A stretch of 49,439 nucleotides of DNA from Acidobacteriaceae bacterium (GCA_025361625.1 JANYKL010000151.1:1-49439); one strand, 5' to 3'; positions 1 through 9,029 are shown, counted from the stretch's first letter. Notes: generated by a model not told the origin, from the letters alone. Numbers and translations are program-made.

Positions 1-1
1 G

Positions 2-601
2 GACGCAAAATTTGACAAGGTCATTGAGGTCGACGCTTCGTCGCTTGCACCTTTTGTGACTTGGGGCACGAATCCAGGAATGGTTGTGGCGGTCAACGGG
101 CATGTGCCTGAGCTAAGCAGTTTTCCGGACGACGGTGAGAGGCGCGCTGCCGAGCAGGCGCTAGCGTACATGGCGCTAAAGCCGGGCATGCGGATTGAAG
201 AGATTGCGGTCGATCGCGTATTTATTGGATCCTGCACTAACTCTCGCATTGAAGATCTAAGGGCGGCGGCGAAGGTGGCCCGAGGACAGCATGTGAATTC
301 AAAAGTCCGTGCCATGGTGGTGCCGGGGTCGCAGGCGATCAAGCGCGCGGCTGAAGCAGAAGGGCTGGATCGAATTTTTCTGGACGCTGGATTTGAGTGG
401 CGCGAGTCAGGGTGCTCGATGTGCCTCGGGATGAACCCGGATATTTTGCAGCCCGGGGAGCGGTGCGCCTCCACGAGCAACAGGAATTTTGAAGGGCGGC
501 AGGGGCGGGGAGGGCGAACTCACCTTGTCAGCCCCATGATGGCTGCCGCGGCAGCTATTGCCGGACACTTTACCGACATTCGAAACTGGCAGTTCCAATA
601 G
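2..601 (+). CDS. leuC: 3-isopropylmalate dehydratase large subunit, 3' part
   Basis: This is the C-terminal 199 residues of LeuC; the reading frame is open to the left edge, so the gene starts outside the window. LeuC and LeuD together isomerise 2- to 3-isopropylmalate in leucine synthesis, in the cytoplasm. The aconitase-family 4Fe-4S ligands are visible: Cys in GSCTNSR and the pair in CSMCLGMNP, with the conserved WGTNPG stretch before them. The stop lies 15 bp before leuD, so the two are almost certainly co-transcribed. No truncation other than the window edge. Confidence 0.97.
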   Translation, partial: DAKFDKVIEVDASSLAPFVTWGTNPGMVVAVNGHVPELSSFPDDGERRAAEQALAYMALKPGMRIEEIAVDRVFIGSCTNSRIEDLRAAAKVARGQHVNSKVRAMVVPGSQAIKRAAEAEGLDRIFLDAGFEWRESGCSMCLGMNPDILQPGERCASTSNRNFEGRQGRGGRTHLVSPMMAAAAAIAGHFTDIRNWQFQ

Positions 602-616
602 AAACTCGACAGGAAT

Positions 617-1231
617 ATGGAACCTTTCCGCAAACATACTGGCATCGTGGCCCCTCTCGACAAGGTCAACGTTGACACGGATCAGATCATCCCCAAGCAG
701 TTTTTGAAACGCATCGAGCGCACAGGCTTTGGAGAATTTCTTTTCTTCGATTGGCGGCTTTCGGGAGAGGGTAAGAAGAGGCCTGACTTTATTTTGAACG
801 ATCCGCGGTATGCGGGAGCTTCGATTCTTGTCGCGGGCAAGAATTTCGGCTGTGGCTCTTCGCGCGAGCACGCGGTCTGGGCGCTGGCCGATTACGGATT
901 TCGCGTGGTCATCGCTTCGTCGTTCGCTGACATCTTCGCCAACAACAGCCTGAAGAACGGCTTGCTTACGGTTCGGCTGACCGATGAGCAGGTGGCGGGC
1001 ATCACGTGGCGGTCGGGCGAGATCGATAGTTACAAACTGACCGTCGATCTCGAATCGTTGCGAGTGGAAGATGGCCGGGGATTCTCGGCGGAGTTCACCA
1101 TGGACGAGTTTTCGCGCCACTGCCTGCTGAATGGTTTGGACGACATTGGTCTCACGATGCAGCAGGAAAAAGAGATTGCCGCGTATGAAGCGAAACATCC
1201 GGTTCGCGCGGATATTGCAGCAATGCTTTAA
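617..1231 (+). CDS. leuD: 3-isopropylmalate dehydratase small subunit
   Basis: LeuD, 204 aa, the usual length. It supplies the swivelling domain that completes the isomerase active site with LeuC. The N-terminus reads [20 protein letters not shown], followed by [13 protein letters not shown] and the substrate-loop signature [11 protein letters not shown], all typical of the family. An AGGA lies 5 bp before the ATG, and leuC ends 15 bp upstream, so translation is likely coupled. The TAA stop is part of the first unit of a 15-bp tandem repeat that fills the gap to the next gene. Confidence 0.97.
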   Translation: MEPFRKHTGIVAPLDKVNVDTDQIIPKQFLKRIERTGFGEFLFFDWRLSGEGKKRPDFILNDPRYAGASILVAGKNFGCGSSREHAVWALADYGFRVVIASSFADIFANNSLKNGLLTVRLTDEQVAGITWRSGEIDSYKLTVDLESLRVEDGRGFSAEFTMDEFSRHCLLNGLDDIGLTMQQEKEIAAYEAKHPVRADIAAML

Positions 1232-1270
1232 TTTGTAATCCCGTAATTTGTAATCCTGTAATTTGTAATC
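1229..1270 (+). repeat. 15-bp tandem repeat, 2.8 copies
   Basis: The unit TAATTTGTAATCCYG is repeated at 1229, 1244 and 1259 (the last copy 12 bp). The first copy contains the leuD stop codon. The array ends 18 bp before the ATG of the peptidase gene, so copy-number change would alter only the leader. Seen directly; function unknown. Confidence 0.85.
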
Positions 1271-1288
1271 GAGGAATTCATCAACCAC

Positions 1289-3670
1289 ATGTCTAAAGCT
1301 AGCGGTGCAGTGGCGTGGAAATTTTCTGCAAGTGTCAAATTCCTTGTCGTCTTTCTTGTCGTCTTTCTTGCCGTCGCCGGTTTCATGCTGGCGTTCGTTA
1401 CGTCCAGTGCCCAGGCGCAGGTTGCCAATGCCAAAAAACTTACCATCGAACAAATCTTTGCTGAGGGCGGCGTGACGGGGCGGGCACCGGAGGCGATCAA
1501 GTTCAGCCCGGATGGAACCAAGGTTTCTTTCGTACAGCGCGACGATGAAGGTGAGCACGGCGAGTTGTGGTATGTGGATGTCGCGACGGGTGAAAAGAAA
1601 GTGCTGGTGAGCGAGAGCAAGCTCGGGCAGCTTGCTCCGCCGAATAACAAGATTCAGAATGAGCGCGAGAAGGAGCGGGTAAACCGTTATCACGTCGCCG
1701 CATATTTGTGGGCTCCGGATTCGCAGCATCTTCTATTCGACGCTCACGGGCAGCTCTGGTATTACAGCCTCGACACGGGCACGGGCGTGCAGATCACGAC
1801 TTCTCCAGACGCGACCGGGGACCCGAAGTTTTCTCCCGACGGCAAACGGGTCGCGTTTGTCCGGAAACACAACTTGTATGCCAAGGCGCTGTCAGGCGAA
1901 GAAGGCGATCATGGGCTGACGCGCGACGAGAATAGAGATCGGGATAAAGACAAGGACAAAACGGAAGACAACATCCTGAACGGCGAGGTCGATTGGCTTT
2001 ATGCTGAAGAACTTGCGGTCCGGAGTAATTATTTCTGGTCGCCGGAAGGCCGCGAAATTCTGTTTCTGCAAATGGATGAGACTCGCGTGCCGGAATATCC
2101 CATCACCGATTGGTTGCCGACGCACCCGCATGTCGATCAGGAAAAATATCCAAAGGCGGGAGACCCAAATCCGGTGGTGCGCCTTGGAATGGTCGGTGGA
2201 AACGGCGGCAAAATTCATTGGGTCAAACTCACGGACGATGAAGACACCTATATACCGCGCTTTGGCTGGATCCGCGAAGGCTGGGCATGGGCGCAGGTTT
2301 TGAACCGCAAGCAAGATCGGATGGACCTCTATTTCATCGATGCGAAGTCTGGTAGATCGCGCAAAGTGCTGAGTGAGTCGGAGCCCGACGCTTGGGTGAA
2401 CGTCAATGATGACTTCAGGGTGCTGAAGTCAGGCGATCGCTTTTTGTGGACAAGCTGGCGGGACGGCAACACCCATATTTATCTTTACAGCTTTAACAAG
2501 TCTGACCCTATGGGCGGGGACGCAAAGTTGGAGCGGCAACTGGAGAAGGGCGATTACGAGGTGATCGCGATCGATGGAGTTGACGAGCCGGCATCGACGG
2601 TTTACTTCAGGGCTAATAAGAACGATCCCCGGCAGGAGAAACTTTTCTCGGTGAAGCTCGACGGTTCGGGGATGCAGGGGATCTCGCCGGCGGATGGAAA
2701 TTACACGGCGACGTTCGCCGACGACGGGAAGCATTACGTCGAGACTTACTCTGCCACTCTTTCTCCACCAAAGATTTCGATCTGCGCGCCGGGCGGGCAA
2801 CGTGAAAAAATCTGGGAGGCTCGCAGCATCGCCGGGTATAACCCGACCGCTCCGAAGGCAATGGAGTTCAAGGCCGAGGATGGCACTACCCTTTATGGGT
2901 ACCTGATTTTGCCGCGAGCTTCGGAGGGGGGATCCGAGGGCAAGGCAGAGGGCGGGCCGAAGAACGATCGAGTGTCTTCAATTTCTGCCCCAAGTTCCAT
3001 CCCTCTGATCGTCAATGTTTATGGAGGTCCGGCGGGGCAGACGGTCCAGAACGCGTGGGGTGGAACGAATGCGCTGTTTCATCAGATTTTGGCGAGAGAG
3101 GGATTCGCGATTTTTTCGGTCGATAACCGAGGCACACCCAACCGGGGCAAGAAATTTTCGGCTTCGTTCCGCTTGCAGTCTGGCGGGATCGAACTCAAAG
3201 ATCAGCTTAGTGCGCTTGAGAAATTGTATGGAGAGTATCCGCAGCTTGACCGCGCGAGAACGGGAATATGGGGATGGTCGAACGGCGGATCGATGACGTT
3301 ATACGCGCTCACTCATTCCGACCGATTTAAGGCTGGTATTTCGGTCGCTCCAGTCACGGATTGGCATGATTACGACTCCACTTACACTGAACGCTATATG
3401 GGTCTGCCGAAGGAACATCCGCAGGGCTATGACGATTCGATCGTGTCTGCCGCGGGCAAATTGCACGGGGAGTTACTGCTGGTGCATGGAACGAGTGACG
3501 ACAACGTCCACTTTCAGAATACGATCCAGATGACCAACGCCCTGATTAATGCGGGAAAGCAATTCCGGCTTATGGTGTATCCGGATAAGACGCACGGCAT
3601 TTCGGGAGCGGCAACGCGCTCGCAGCTGTTTCACATGATGGAAGATTTCTGGAATAAGGAGTTGAAGTAG
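1289..3670 (+). CDS. S9 family peptidase, dipeptidyl peptidase IV type, secreted
   Basis: A 793-aa serine peptidase of the prolyl oligopeptidase clan. Residues about 18-42 form a hydrophobic signal or anchor ending AQAQ, then a beta-propeller (repeated FSPDG and WSPEG strands, residues about 60-520) and a C-terminal alpha/beta hydrolase. The nucleophile is Ser664 in GWSNGG; Asp737 or 738 in GTSDDNVH and His769 in DKTHG complete the triad. Such enzymes clip dipeptides from peptides in the periplasm or outside the cell. An Asp/Lys/Arg-rich loop (DRDKDKDK) interrupts the propeller. It follows leuCD on the same strand but has no pathway link to it. A second S9 peptidase lies at 40.2-42.4 kb. Confidence 0.93.
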   Translation: MSKASGAVAWKFSASVKFLVVFLVVFLAVAGFMLAFVTSSAQAQVANAKKLTIEQIFAEGGVTGRAPEAIKFSPDGTKVSFVQRDDEGEHGELWYVDVATGEKKVLVSESKLGQLAPPNNKIQNEREKERVNRYHVAAYLWAPDSQHLLFDAHGQLWYYSLDTGTGVQITTSPDATGDPKFSPDGKRVAFVRKHNLYAKALSGEEGDHGLTRDENRDRDKDKDKTEDNILNGEVDWLYAEELAVRSNYFWSPEGREILFLQMDETRVPEYPITDWLPTHPHVDQEKYPKAGDPNPVVRLGMVGGNGGKIHWVKLTDDEDTYIPRFGWIREGWAWAQVLNRKQDRMDLYFIDAKSGRSRKVLSESEPDAWVNVNDDFRVLKSGDRFLWTSWRDGNTHIYLYSFNKSDPMGGDAKLERQLEKGDYEVIAIDGVDEPASTVYFRANKNDPRQEKLFSVKLDGSGMQGISPADGNYTATFADDGKHYVETYSATLSPPKISICAPGGQREKIWEARSIAGYNPTAPKAMEFKAEDGTTLYGYLILPRASEGGSEGKAEGGPKNDRVSSISAPSSIPLIVNVYGGPAGQTVQNAWGGTNALFHQILAREGFAIFSVDNRGTPNRGKKFSASFRLQSGGIELKDQLSALEKLYGEYPQLDRARTGIWGWSNGGSMTLYALTHSDRFKAGISVAPVTDWHDYDSTYTERYMGLPKEHPQGYDDSIVSAAGKLHGELLLVHGTSDDNVHFQNTIQMTNALINAGKQFRLMVYPDKTHGISGAATRSQLFHMMEDFWNKELK

Positions 3671-3675
3671 TTTCA

Positions 3676-3710
3676 GCGCTCGGCTGTCGGTTCATGCTGC
3701 CGGCGAGCGC
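3676..3710 (+). other. hairpin before the MBL gene
   Basis: GCGCTCG (3676-3682) pairs with CGAGCGC (3704-3710) just after the peptidase stop and 5 bp before the ATG at 3716. There is no T-run, so it is a weak terminator candidate; it could also affect initiation of the next gene. Confidence 0.4.
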
Positions 3711-3715
3711 ATACT

Positions 3716-4572
3716 ATGCATCGCACGACGCTCGGCGATTTCGAACTTACCGTGGTTTCGGATGGAACTTACTTTCTTGATGGCGGAGCTTTCTTCGGCG
3801 TGGTTCCGAAGACGTTGTGGTCAAAAAAGTCACTCCCGACGATCAAAACCGGCTCGATGCAGGGTTGAACTCCCTTTTGATTCGCACGGGTGACACGAAC
3901 ATTCTGGTGGAGACGGGGATTGGAAATAAGCTGCCGGAGCGGTTAGTCCAGATTTTCAAGCAGCCCGCGAAACTCCTCGATAATCTGCACTCGGCTGGAG
4001 TTGCGCCGGAAGATATCGACATCGTGATCAATACGCATTTGCATTTCGACCATTGCGGTTGGAACACGGTGAAGCGCGCGGGACAGGTAGTTGCGACCTT
4101 TCCCAAGGCGAAGTATTACGTGCAGAACGGCGAATACGAGCATGGCCGCAAGCAACTGGAGCGGGACGCGATCAGCTACATGAGTCCGAACTATGATCCG
4201 TTGCTCGAGAACGGGCAGATGGTGCTGGTTGATGGGGATCTCGAGATTTCGCCCGGTATCTCGGTGCGGGTTTTTCCGGGACACACTGCAAACATGCAGG
4301 CAGTCGTGATCGAGAGTGGAGCGCCCGACGAAAATGGCCGGAAGAAAACCGCGTGCTATATCTCCGACCTGATTCCCACTGCGAATCACATTGACCTGAC
4401 CTGGGTCATGGCGTTCGACGTGCTTCCATTGGACACGATCAAGAGCCGAAAGAAGTACTATGCCTCAGCGATTCCGGAAAAATGGTTGACCGTGTTTACC
4501 CACGACGATCGCACTCCGTGGGGATATATCGAGCGTGATGAGCGCGGGAAGTTTTCAGTAAAGACGGTTTGA
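3716..4572 (+). CDS. MBL-fold metallohydrolase, frame broken by one base
   Basis: A metallo-beta-lactamase fold hydrolase in two frames. The ATG at 3716 opens a frame reading MHRTTLGDFELTVVSDGTYF, which runs to KTLWSKK and then stops at 3866-3868 after 50 codons. The main body continues in the -1 frame from 3823 (VTPDDQNRLDAGLNSLLIRT) to 4572, carrying the zinc motif HLHFDH at about 4036-4053 and the later GHT. Joined at the A6 run the protein would be about 285 aa, a normal length. A GTG at 3817 gives an intact 251-aa ORF, but that form lacks the first strands of the fold. The break is at a classic -1 slippery heptamer. Substrate unknown. Alternatives: sequencing error, recent pseudogene, or programmed frameshift. 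Confidence 0.8.
3823..3829 (+). promoter_or_regulatory. A AAA AAG slippery heptamer at the frame switch
   Basis: In the zero frame from ATG 3716 the codons read TCA AAA AAG, so the heptamer is A AAA AAG, the strongest bacterial -1 slip site (as in dnaX). A -1 slip here gives exactly the continuous MBL protein. I see no strong stem-loop 5-10 nt downstream and no clear upstream Shine-Dalgarno-like stimulator. Confidence 0.5.
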
Positions 4573-4619
4573 ATGAATCACGACCGGCCGCGACGTAGAG
4601 ATCGATTGGTTGTTGACGT

Positions 4620-5678
4620 TCAAATCAATTCGACAGCGGGGGCGGAGAGTTTACTTTCAAAAAAGTCTTCTACTTGGATGAGTATCTCAGGGCCGCTCTT
4701 TGCCTCGTATATCGCCTTCCGCAGGGCGGCTCCTCCGGGGACGCCATGGGTGAACCACGAAGCAAATTGCTTCATTTTGCCTTCCGTTCCCGGCATTTCT
4801 TCTTCGAGCAGCATTTGAAAATACTTGCGGATCATTTGATAACGATCAGCTTCGGCGGGTTCGTCGTAGCGGGATGCGACGGTGTATTGCCGAATCTGGC
4901 GAAAGATCCAGGGATTCGACGGGGCCATGCGTCCGATCATGACGGCATCGCAACCAGTCTCGGCTACGATCGCGCAGGCGTCTTCAGGGGTGCGGACATC
5001 GCCGTTCCCGATGACCGGGATTTTTACGGCCTGCTTGACGGAAGAGATCCAGTCCCAGTTGGCATTTCCGCTATAGCCCTGCTCGCGAGTGCGGGCATGC
5101 AAGGCAACCGCGCCGAGGCCGCAATCTTCAGCCATCCGCGCGAGGTCGACGCAAACGATTTCGTCGTCGTTCCATCCCGCGCGGAACTTGACGGTGAAGG
5201 GGATTTTCACGGCGGCGCGGACGGATTCGAAAATTTGGCGAATAAGCGGCAAGTCGCGCAGCAGGCCGGAGCCTCCATTGCATTTCACAACTTTCTTCGC
5301 CGGGCAGCCCAGGTTGAGGTCGACCAGGTCGAAGCCAAAATCTTCAACCAGACGAGCAGCGTCCGCTAAGACTGCGGGGCTACTGCCGAAAAGCTGGGCC
5401 GAGATGGGGTGCTCGTCTTCGTAGAAGTGGAGATAGCGGCCGCGAACGCGCTTATCGCGCAAGAGTCCGTCAGCGGAGGTAAATTCGGTCATGATCAGGC
5501 CGCAACCGCCAAGATTCTTGATGAAGCGGCGAAAGACGGTGTCCGTGACTCCAGCCATGGGAGCGAGAACGGTTGGCGGGGAGATGCGGACGTTGCCGAT
5601 GGTGAAAGATTTGGGGAAGGCGGCAGGATCGGGCGCTCGGTTCCGCGCTACTTCGGGATTTTCCCAGAACTTTCCCAC
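4620..5678 (-). CDS. dusB: tRNA-dihydrouridine synthase, DusB type
   Basis: A 352-aa FMN-dependent tRNA-dihydrouridine synthase, which reduces uridines in the tRNA D-loop. The TIM-barrel start reads PTVLAPMAGVTDTVFRR, the active-site region LNLGCPAKKVVKCNGGSGLL holds the catalytic Cys, and later FMN-binding strands (KFRAGW, LHARTREQGYSG, VIGNGDV, VMIGRMA) are all in order. Length fits the family, with a short C-terminal helix. It converges with the MBL gene, leaving 47 bp. Whether DusA, B or C specificity applies cannot be decided beyond overall similarity to DusB. Confidence 0.93.
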   Translation of the reverse strand: MGKFWENPEVARNRAPDPAAFPKSFTIGNVRISPPTVLAPMAGVTDTVFRRFIKNLGGCGLIMTEFTSADGLLRDKRVRGRYLHFYEDEHPISAQLFGSSPAVLADAARLVEDFGFDLVDLNLGCPAKKVVKCNGGSGLLRDLPLIRQIFESVRAAVKIPFTVKFRAGWNDDEIVCVDLARMAEDCGLGAVALHARTREQGYSGNANWDWISSVKQAVKIPVIGNGDVRTPEDACAIVAETGCDAVMIGRMAPSNPWIFRQIRQYTVASRYDEPAEADRYQMIRKYFQMLLEEEMPGTEGKMKQFASWFTHGVPGGAALRKAIYEAKSGPEILIQVEDFFESKLSAPAVELI

Positions 5679-5703
5679 AGTTTGATTTTAGCTGGTTTTC
5701 TCT

Positions 5704-5738
5704 GAGGCAAAAGGAAAGCCTCCCGATTGGGGAGGCTT
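5704..5738 (-). terminator. Rho-independent terminator of rpmE
   Basis: AAGCCTCCC (5716-5724) pairs with GGGAGGCTT (5730-5738) around a 5-nt loop. On the minus strand it follows the rpmE stop and is followed by TTTCCTTTT, so it ends rpmE and separates it from dusB. Confidence 0.85.
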
Positions 5739-5763
5739 GTATTCCCTGAATCTATATAACGGA

Positions 5764-6015
5764 TTACTTCTTGGCTGCTGCCTCGGCCTTGGCTGCTTCG
5801 GCCTTGCCGGCATCGCTTTTCGCGTACTTGCGGCGGAAGCGTTCAACCCGGCCGGCGGTGTCCATAAGCTTCTGCTTTCCGGTGAAAAAGGGATGGCAGG
5901 CGGAGCAGATTTCGACGCCGATATCGCCCTTGTGCGCCGAGCGTGTAACGAACGCGTTTCCGCAAGCGCAATGGACGCGGATTTCATGGTAATTGGGATG
6001 GATGGCTGCTTTCAT
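5764..6015 (-). CDS. rpmE: 50S ribosomal protein L31
   Basis: An 83-aa L31, a small protein of the large ribosomal subunit near the central protuberance. It starts [19 protein letters not shown] and has CxC and [10 protein letters not shown], the zinc-binding form of L31. The last 20 residues are an Ala/Lys-rich tail beyond the usual end, a style also seen here in RsfS and the DinB-fold protein. It stands alone between two terminators. Confidence 0.96.
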   Translation of the reverse strand: MKAAIHPNYHEIRVHCACGNAFVTRSAHKGDIGVEICSACHPFFTGKQKLMDTAGRVERFRRKYAKSDAGKAEAAKAEAAAKK

Positions 6016-6176
6016 ACGGCTCCTAACCTCGACTCAGACATTCGATTCTATAGGAGGGGCCGAGGATTCAGCAAGACTGGTACGGGGTTGAAGCTTAGGT
6101 TTTCGCTTAGATAAGCTTGGCTCAAACGGAAGAAAGAGAAAGACAGGAGTGAAAGAAAAAGCTAGGGTGAAAGAGA

Positions 6177-6205
6177 AAACGGCAAGGCCGACCTCCCTGC
6201 CGTTT
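6177..6205 (-). terminator. Terminator of hup
   Basis: AAACGGCA (6177-6184) pairs with TGCCGTTT (6198-6205). On the minus strand the hairpin lies 24 bp past the hup stop and runs into TTTCTCTTTC. The tract just beyond (6120-6180) is strongly purine-rich on the plus strand (GAAAGA repeats). Confidence 0.75.
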
Positions 6206-6229
6206 GTTCGGTTCAAATGCTTGGGTTGG

Positions 6230-6511
6230 TTACTTGCCTCGGTTGACTACCTTTTTTAGTTCGTTACCGGGGGTGAACTTTGCAACTTTTCGGGCGGCTA
6301 TTTTGATCGTGGCACCTGTCTGCGGGTTCCGGCCATTGCGGGCCTTGCGCTGCGAGACGGAAAATGTTCCGAACCCGATCAATGCGACCCGGTCCCCTTT
6401 GCGAAGGGCAGAAGTAACGCTGTCCACGGTGGTATCTATCGCGGTCGATGCTTGTGTCTTGGAAATGCTGCAAGCTTCGGCGATCCGGTCAACCAGATCA
6501 GCTTTATTCAT
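6230..6511 (-). CDS. hup: HU-family DNA-binding protein
   Basis: A 93-aa HU-type histone-like protein that bends and compacts DNA as a dimer. It starts MNKADLVDRIAEACSISKTQ, has the core GFGTFSVSQRKARNGRNPQT and ends in the DNA-binding arm region GATIKIAARKVAKFTPGNEL. A strong Shine-Dalgarno, AGGAGAAAG, lies just before the ATG. Single gene with its own terminator. HU versus IHF: the RNPQTG arm and lack of partner nearby favour HU. Confidence 0.95.
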   Translation of the reverse strand: MNKADLVDRIAEACSISKTQASTAIDTTVDSVTSALRKGDRVALIGFGTFSVSQRKARNGRNPQTGATIKIAARKVAKFTPGNELKKVVNRGK

Positions 6512-6900
6512 GTCTTTCTCCTGACACTAGTTTAAGTGCGGCACTCGCGCGTCAGCCGGGGAGGGGTAGCTCAATCGCGAGCACCGGCGATGCCAATTTT
6601 CGTCGATGCCACGGGAATGTCAATGGGAAACAGGTGCCGGTTGCCGGATTTGACACCTCGCGTTCCTGAAATGGCTGCGCCGCGGGCGAAGTCAAGGCGG
6701 ATAACGCCAAACGCCTTGCTGAGCGGCGAAAGGCGAATGGGCAACTTGCACGCGTTGTCCACACGGGAGTCTTCTCCTCCACAGGATGTGCACAGGTGGA
6801 TTACGATTTCGGGTTGCGGGGATTGCCGGTTCGGGTGCAGAGTTGAGAGGCGCGGATCGTTTTATTACTGCGGAGCATTTTCATTACTGCTGACCATTGT
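6512..6900. other. 388-bp divergent intergenic region
   Basis: Lies between the divergent hup and DnaC-like genes, so it must hold both promoters, but I could not fix a -35/-10 pair for either. Short ORFs here have no recognisable protein features. Some TTGTCCACA/TCCACA-like words occur near 6755-6790 but do not meet the strict DnaA-box consensus. Confidence 0.6.
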
Positions 6901-7683
6901 GTGTCTTGTCTTATGAAAACAGAAGCTGAAGTTTGCCCAAACTGTTCTGGCTCGGGCTGGAAGCTGGTGCCGCAGGCTCCGGAACGCGGAGTGATGCGAT
7001 GCGACTGCCAGTTGCGGGCGCGCGGAGGCACGTTACTGACGGCGGCGTGTATCCCCAAGAGGTACGAGCATTGTGAATTATCGAACTTCACCACCGACTT
7101 TCCGGGAGCGGACCGTTCGGTTTCGTTAGCGCAGATCAGCGCGGCGCGTTTTGTACAGGAGTTCGATCCACGGGATGGCAGGGGATTACTGCTGGTGGGC
7201 GGAATCGGCACGGGCAAGACCCACCTTGCAGTCGGAATCTTGAAAGAGCTGATGGCGGCGCGCGGCAGCGGATGCATGTTCTGCGATTATCGGGAATTGC
7301 TGAAGCAGATCCAGAATTCTTATAACGATTCGGTCAAAGCAACCGAACTGCAAGTATTGCGTCCGGTGTTCGAAGCCGAAATATTGCTGCTTGACGAACT
7401 CGGCGCGGTGAAGCCGAGCGAATGGGTTTGGGACACGGTGAGCCTCATCCTGAACACGCGCTATAACGACAATCGCACCACGATCATCACGACCAATTTT
7501 GCGGACGAGCCGGCTGCCGGTGTAATGAGGTCAATGTCGACAGCGCGTGCGGCGGCGCGCGAAGAAACGCTCGGTGACCGCATCGGCGAGCGCATGCGCT
7601 CACGGTTGCATGAGATGTGCCGCATCGTGAGGATGGATGGCCCCGACTTCCGTCAGAAATTCAAGAGCGCCAGCTTCGGCTAA
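6901..7683 (+). CDS. DnaC/DnaI/IstB-type AAA+ ATPase with zinc ribbon
   Basis: A 260-aa ATPase resembling the helicase loaders DnaC/DnaI. The N-terminus has a zinc-ribbon pattern CPNCSGSGW followed by MRCDCQ. The Walker A motif GGIGTGKTH puts the Lys at residue 106, Walker B LLLDELGA puts the Asp at 165, and TTNF is sensor-1-like. Family members load DnaB onto DNA or assist transposases (IstB); no transposase is adjacent, and dnaB is on this contig at 30.3 kb, so a helicase-loading role is plausible. Start is GTG 6901 or ATG 6913. The next gene starts 68 bp on, same strand. Confidence 0.88.
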   Translation: MSCLMKTEAEVCPNCSGSGWKLVPQAPERGVMRCDCQLRARGGTLLTAACIPKRYEHCELSNFTTDFPGADRSVSLAQISAARFVQEFDPRDGRGLLLVGGIGTGKTHLAVGILKELMAARGSGCMFCDYRELLKQIQNSYNDSVKATELQVLRPVFEAEILLLDELGAVKPSEWVWDTVSLILNTRYNDNRTTIITTNFADEPAAGVMRSMSTARAAAREETLGDRIGERMRSRLHEMCRIVRMDGPDFRQKFKSASFG

Positions 7684-7751
7684 TGCCCCAGTAGTTATAG
7701 CGGTGTCGTAATTTTCTCGGCTGCGAGATGAAACCGCTTTAGAATCGCGTA

Positions 7752-8966
7752 GTGTTCAGCCAGCGCATTGAGTTTCATCCGGAGGCGGACGGGGCGCTCT
7801 TTTCTTCGATCGCCGCGGCACCGGCTGTGTTTGCGCTTCGCGGCGATGAACTGCAAGCGGAGCCGTATGTCAGCAAGACTGCGAACCTTCGGCGACGGCT
7901 GCAACGATTGCTTGCAAGTCCCGAGGGCCTAACGAAGCGGCTGAATCTGCGCGACCGCGTCCGGTGGATTGAATACACGTTTACCGGTTCCGATTTCGAA
8001 TCGGGGTTCGTGCTTTATCGGGCTTTGCGCTCAATTTTTCCTGAGTCCTACTCCAAGAGACTGCGCTTTCGTCCTGCCCCGCTGATCAAGTTCCATCTTG
8101 AGAACGAGTTTCCCCGCGCGTCTGTGTCGACGCGCCTGGGCAAGCGCTTCGACGATGATGGCGCTCGCGTAAATCTACATTACGGGCCCTTCGCGTCGAA
8201 GGTAGCGGCCGAGAAGTTCATGAACGACGCACTCGATTTCTTCAAGATGCGGCGGTGCGTGGACGATTTGCACCCCGACCCTAAGTTTTCGGGCTGTGTT
8301 TACTCCGAAATGAAGATGTGCCTGGCGCCGTGCTACGGCGGTTGCACTGACGAAGATTACCGCTCGGAGGTAGCGCGGGTGGCCGAATTTTTGGATACGC
8401 GGGGCGAGTCGTTGTTGCGGCAGATTGCGCAAGAACGCGAGGCGGCATCGGCCGGCATGGAATTTGAATCTGCCGCGGCGCTTCACGTCCGCCATACCAG
8501 GGTTGCTTCGATGTTGCAGCACCTGCCTGAGTTCTTCGGCCGTATCGATCGGATGCATGCAGTGATTGTGCAGAGGTCAGCGTTAACGGAAAGCGAAGAT
8601 TCGCCGGGCGCGAAACCTGTGGCGAGTGTCGCGCTGTTCCGGGTGGATGCAGGGGCGATTGCCGGCCCGCTGCTGTTCCCGATCTCATCGACTGAGCACA
8701 CAAAATCGCAGTCGATGGAGGCACGCATTGAAGAGGCGCTGGCCTCGTTCCCGAAACCTGCGGTGGCGAGCGCGGTCGAACGGATGGAGCACCTCGCAAT
8801 TCTGAAGCGCTGGTGTTATCGCGGAAGCCGTGAGGGCGAGATTTTTTATGCCGATGAGCACGGCCAACTGCCGATGCGGCGGCTTGTGCGCGGAGTTGGA
8901 CGGGTTTACAAGGGGGAATCTAACGACGAAGAAACGGCCATCCCCGCGGCTGCCCCAGTCGATTGA
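7752..8966 (+). CDS. UvrC-like protein without the C-terminal nuclease
   Basis: A 404-aa relative of the N-terminal half of excinuclease UvrC. A GIY-YIG-like start (AVFALRGD, then YVSKTANLRRRLQ) is followed by a UvrC-type cysteine block with Cys169, 182, 190, 194 and 198 (CLAPCYGGC), then a UVR-like helical pair (LEFERAA-like: MEFESAAALHVRH). The RNase H-like endonuclease and helix-hairpin-helix of true UvrC are absent, so it resembles Cho in layout. The first GIY tyrosine is Phe and the position of the catalytic Glu reads FVLYR, so nuclease activity is doubtful. Start is GTG; an in-frame TAG lies three codons upstream. Probably a repair-related or regulatory paralogue of UvrC. Confidence 0.85.
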   Translation: MFSQRIEFHPEADGALFSSIAAAPAVFALRGDELQAEPYVSKTANLRRRLQRLLASPEGLTKRLNLRDRVRWIEYTFTGSDFESGFVLYRALRSIFPESYSKRLRFRPAPLIKFHLENEFPRASVSTRLGKRFDDDGARVNLHYGPFASKVAAEKFMNDALDFFKMRRCVDDLHPDPKFSGCVYSEMKMCLAPCYGGCTDEDYRSEVARVAEFLDTRGESLLRQIAQEREAASAGMEFESAAALHVRHTRVASMLQHLPEFFGRIDRMHAVIVQRSALTESEDSPGAKPVASVALFRVDAGAIAGPLLFPISSTEHTKSQSMEARIEEALASFPKPAVASAVERMEHLAILKRWCYRGSREGEIFYADEHGQLPMRRLVRGVGRVYKGESNDEETAIPAAAPVD

Positions 8967-9029
8967 CGGGGCTACTACGCAGTTTACTGCATTTCTCGGC
9001 GCCGGTCCATTTCATAGAATTGGTACATT

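Noticed and set aside
407-1729. 440-aa minus-strand ORF across leuC, leuD and the peptidase gene
   Set aside because: It is antisense to three well-supported genes and shows no domain; its repeated DYKL comes from the 15-bp tandem repeat.
6536-6916. 126-aa ORF between hup and the DnaC-like gene
   Set aside because: No signal, domain or Shine-Dalgarno; low-complexity Arg/Ser content from a shadow frame.
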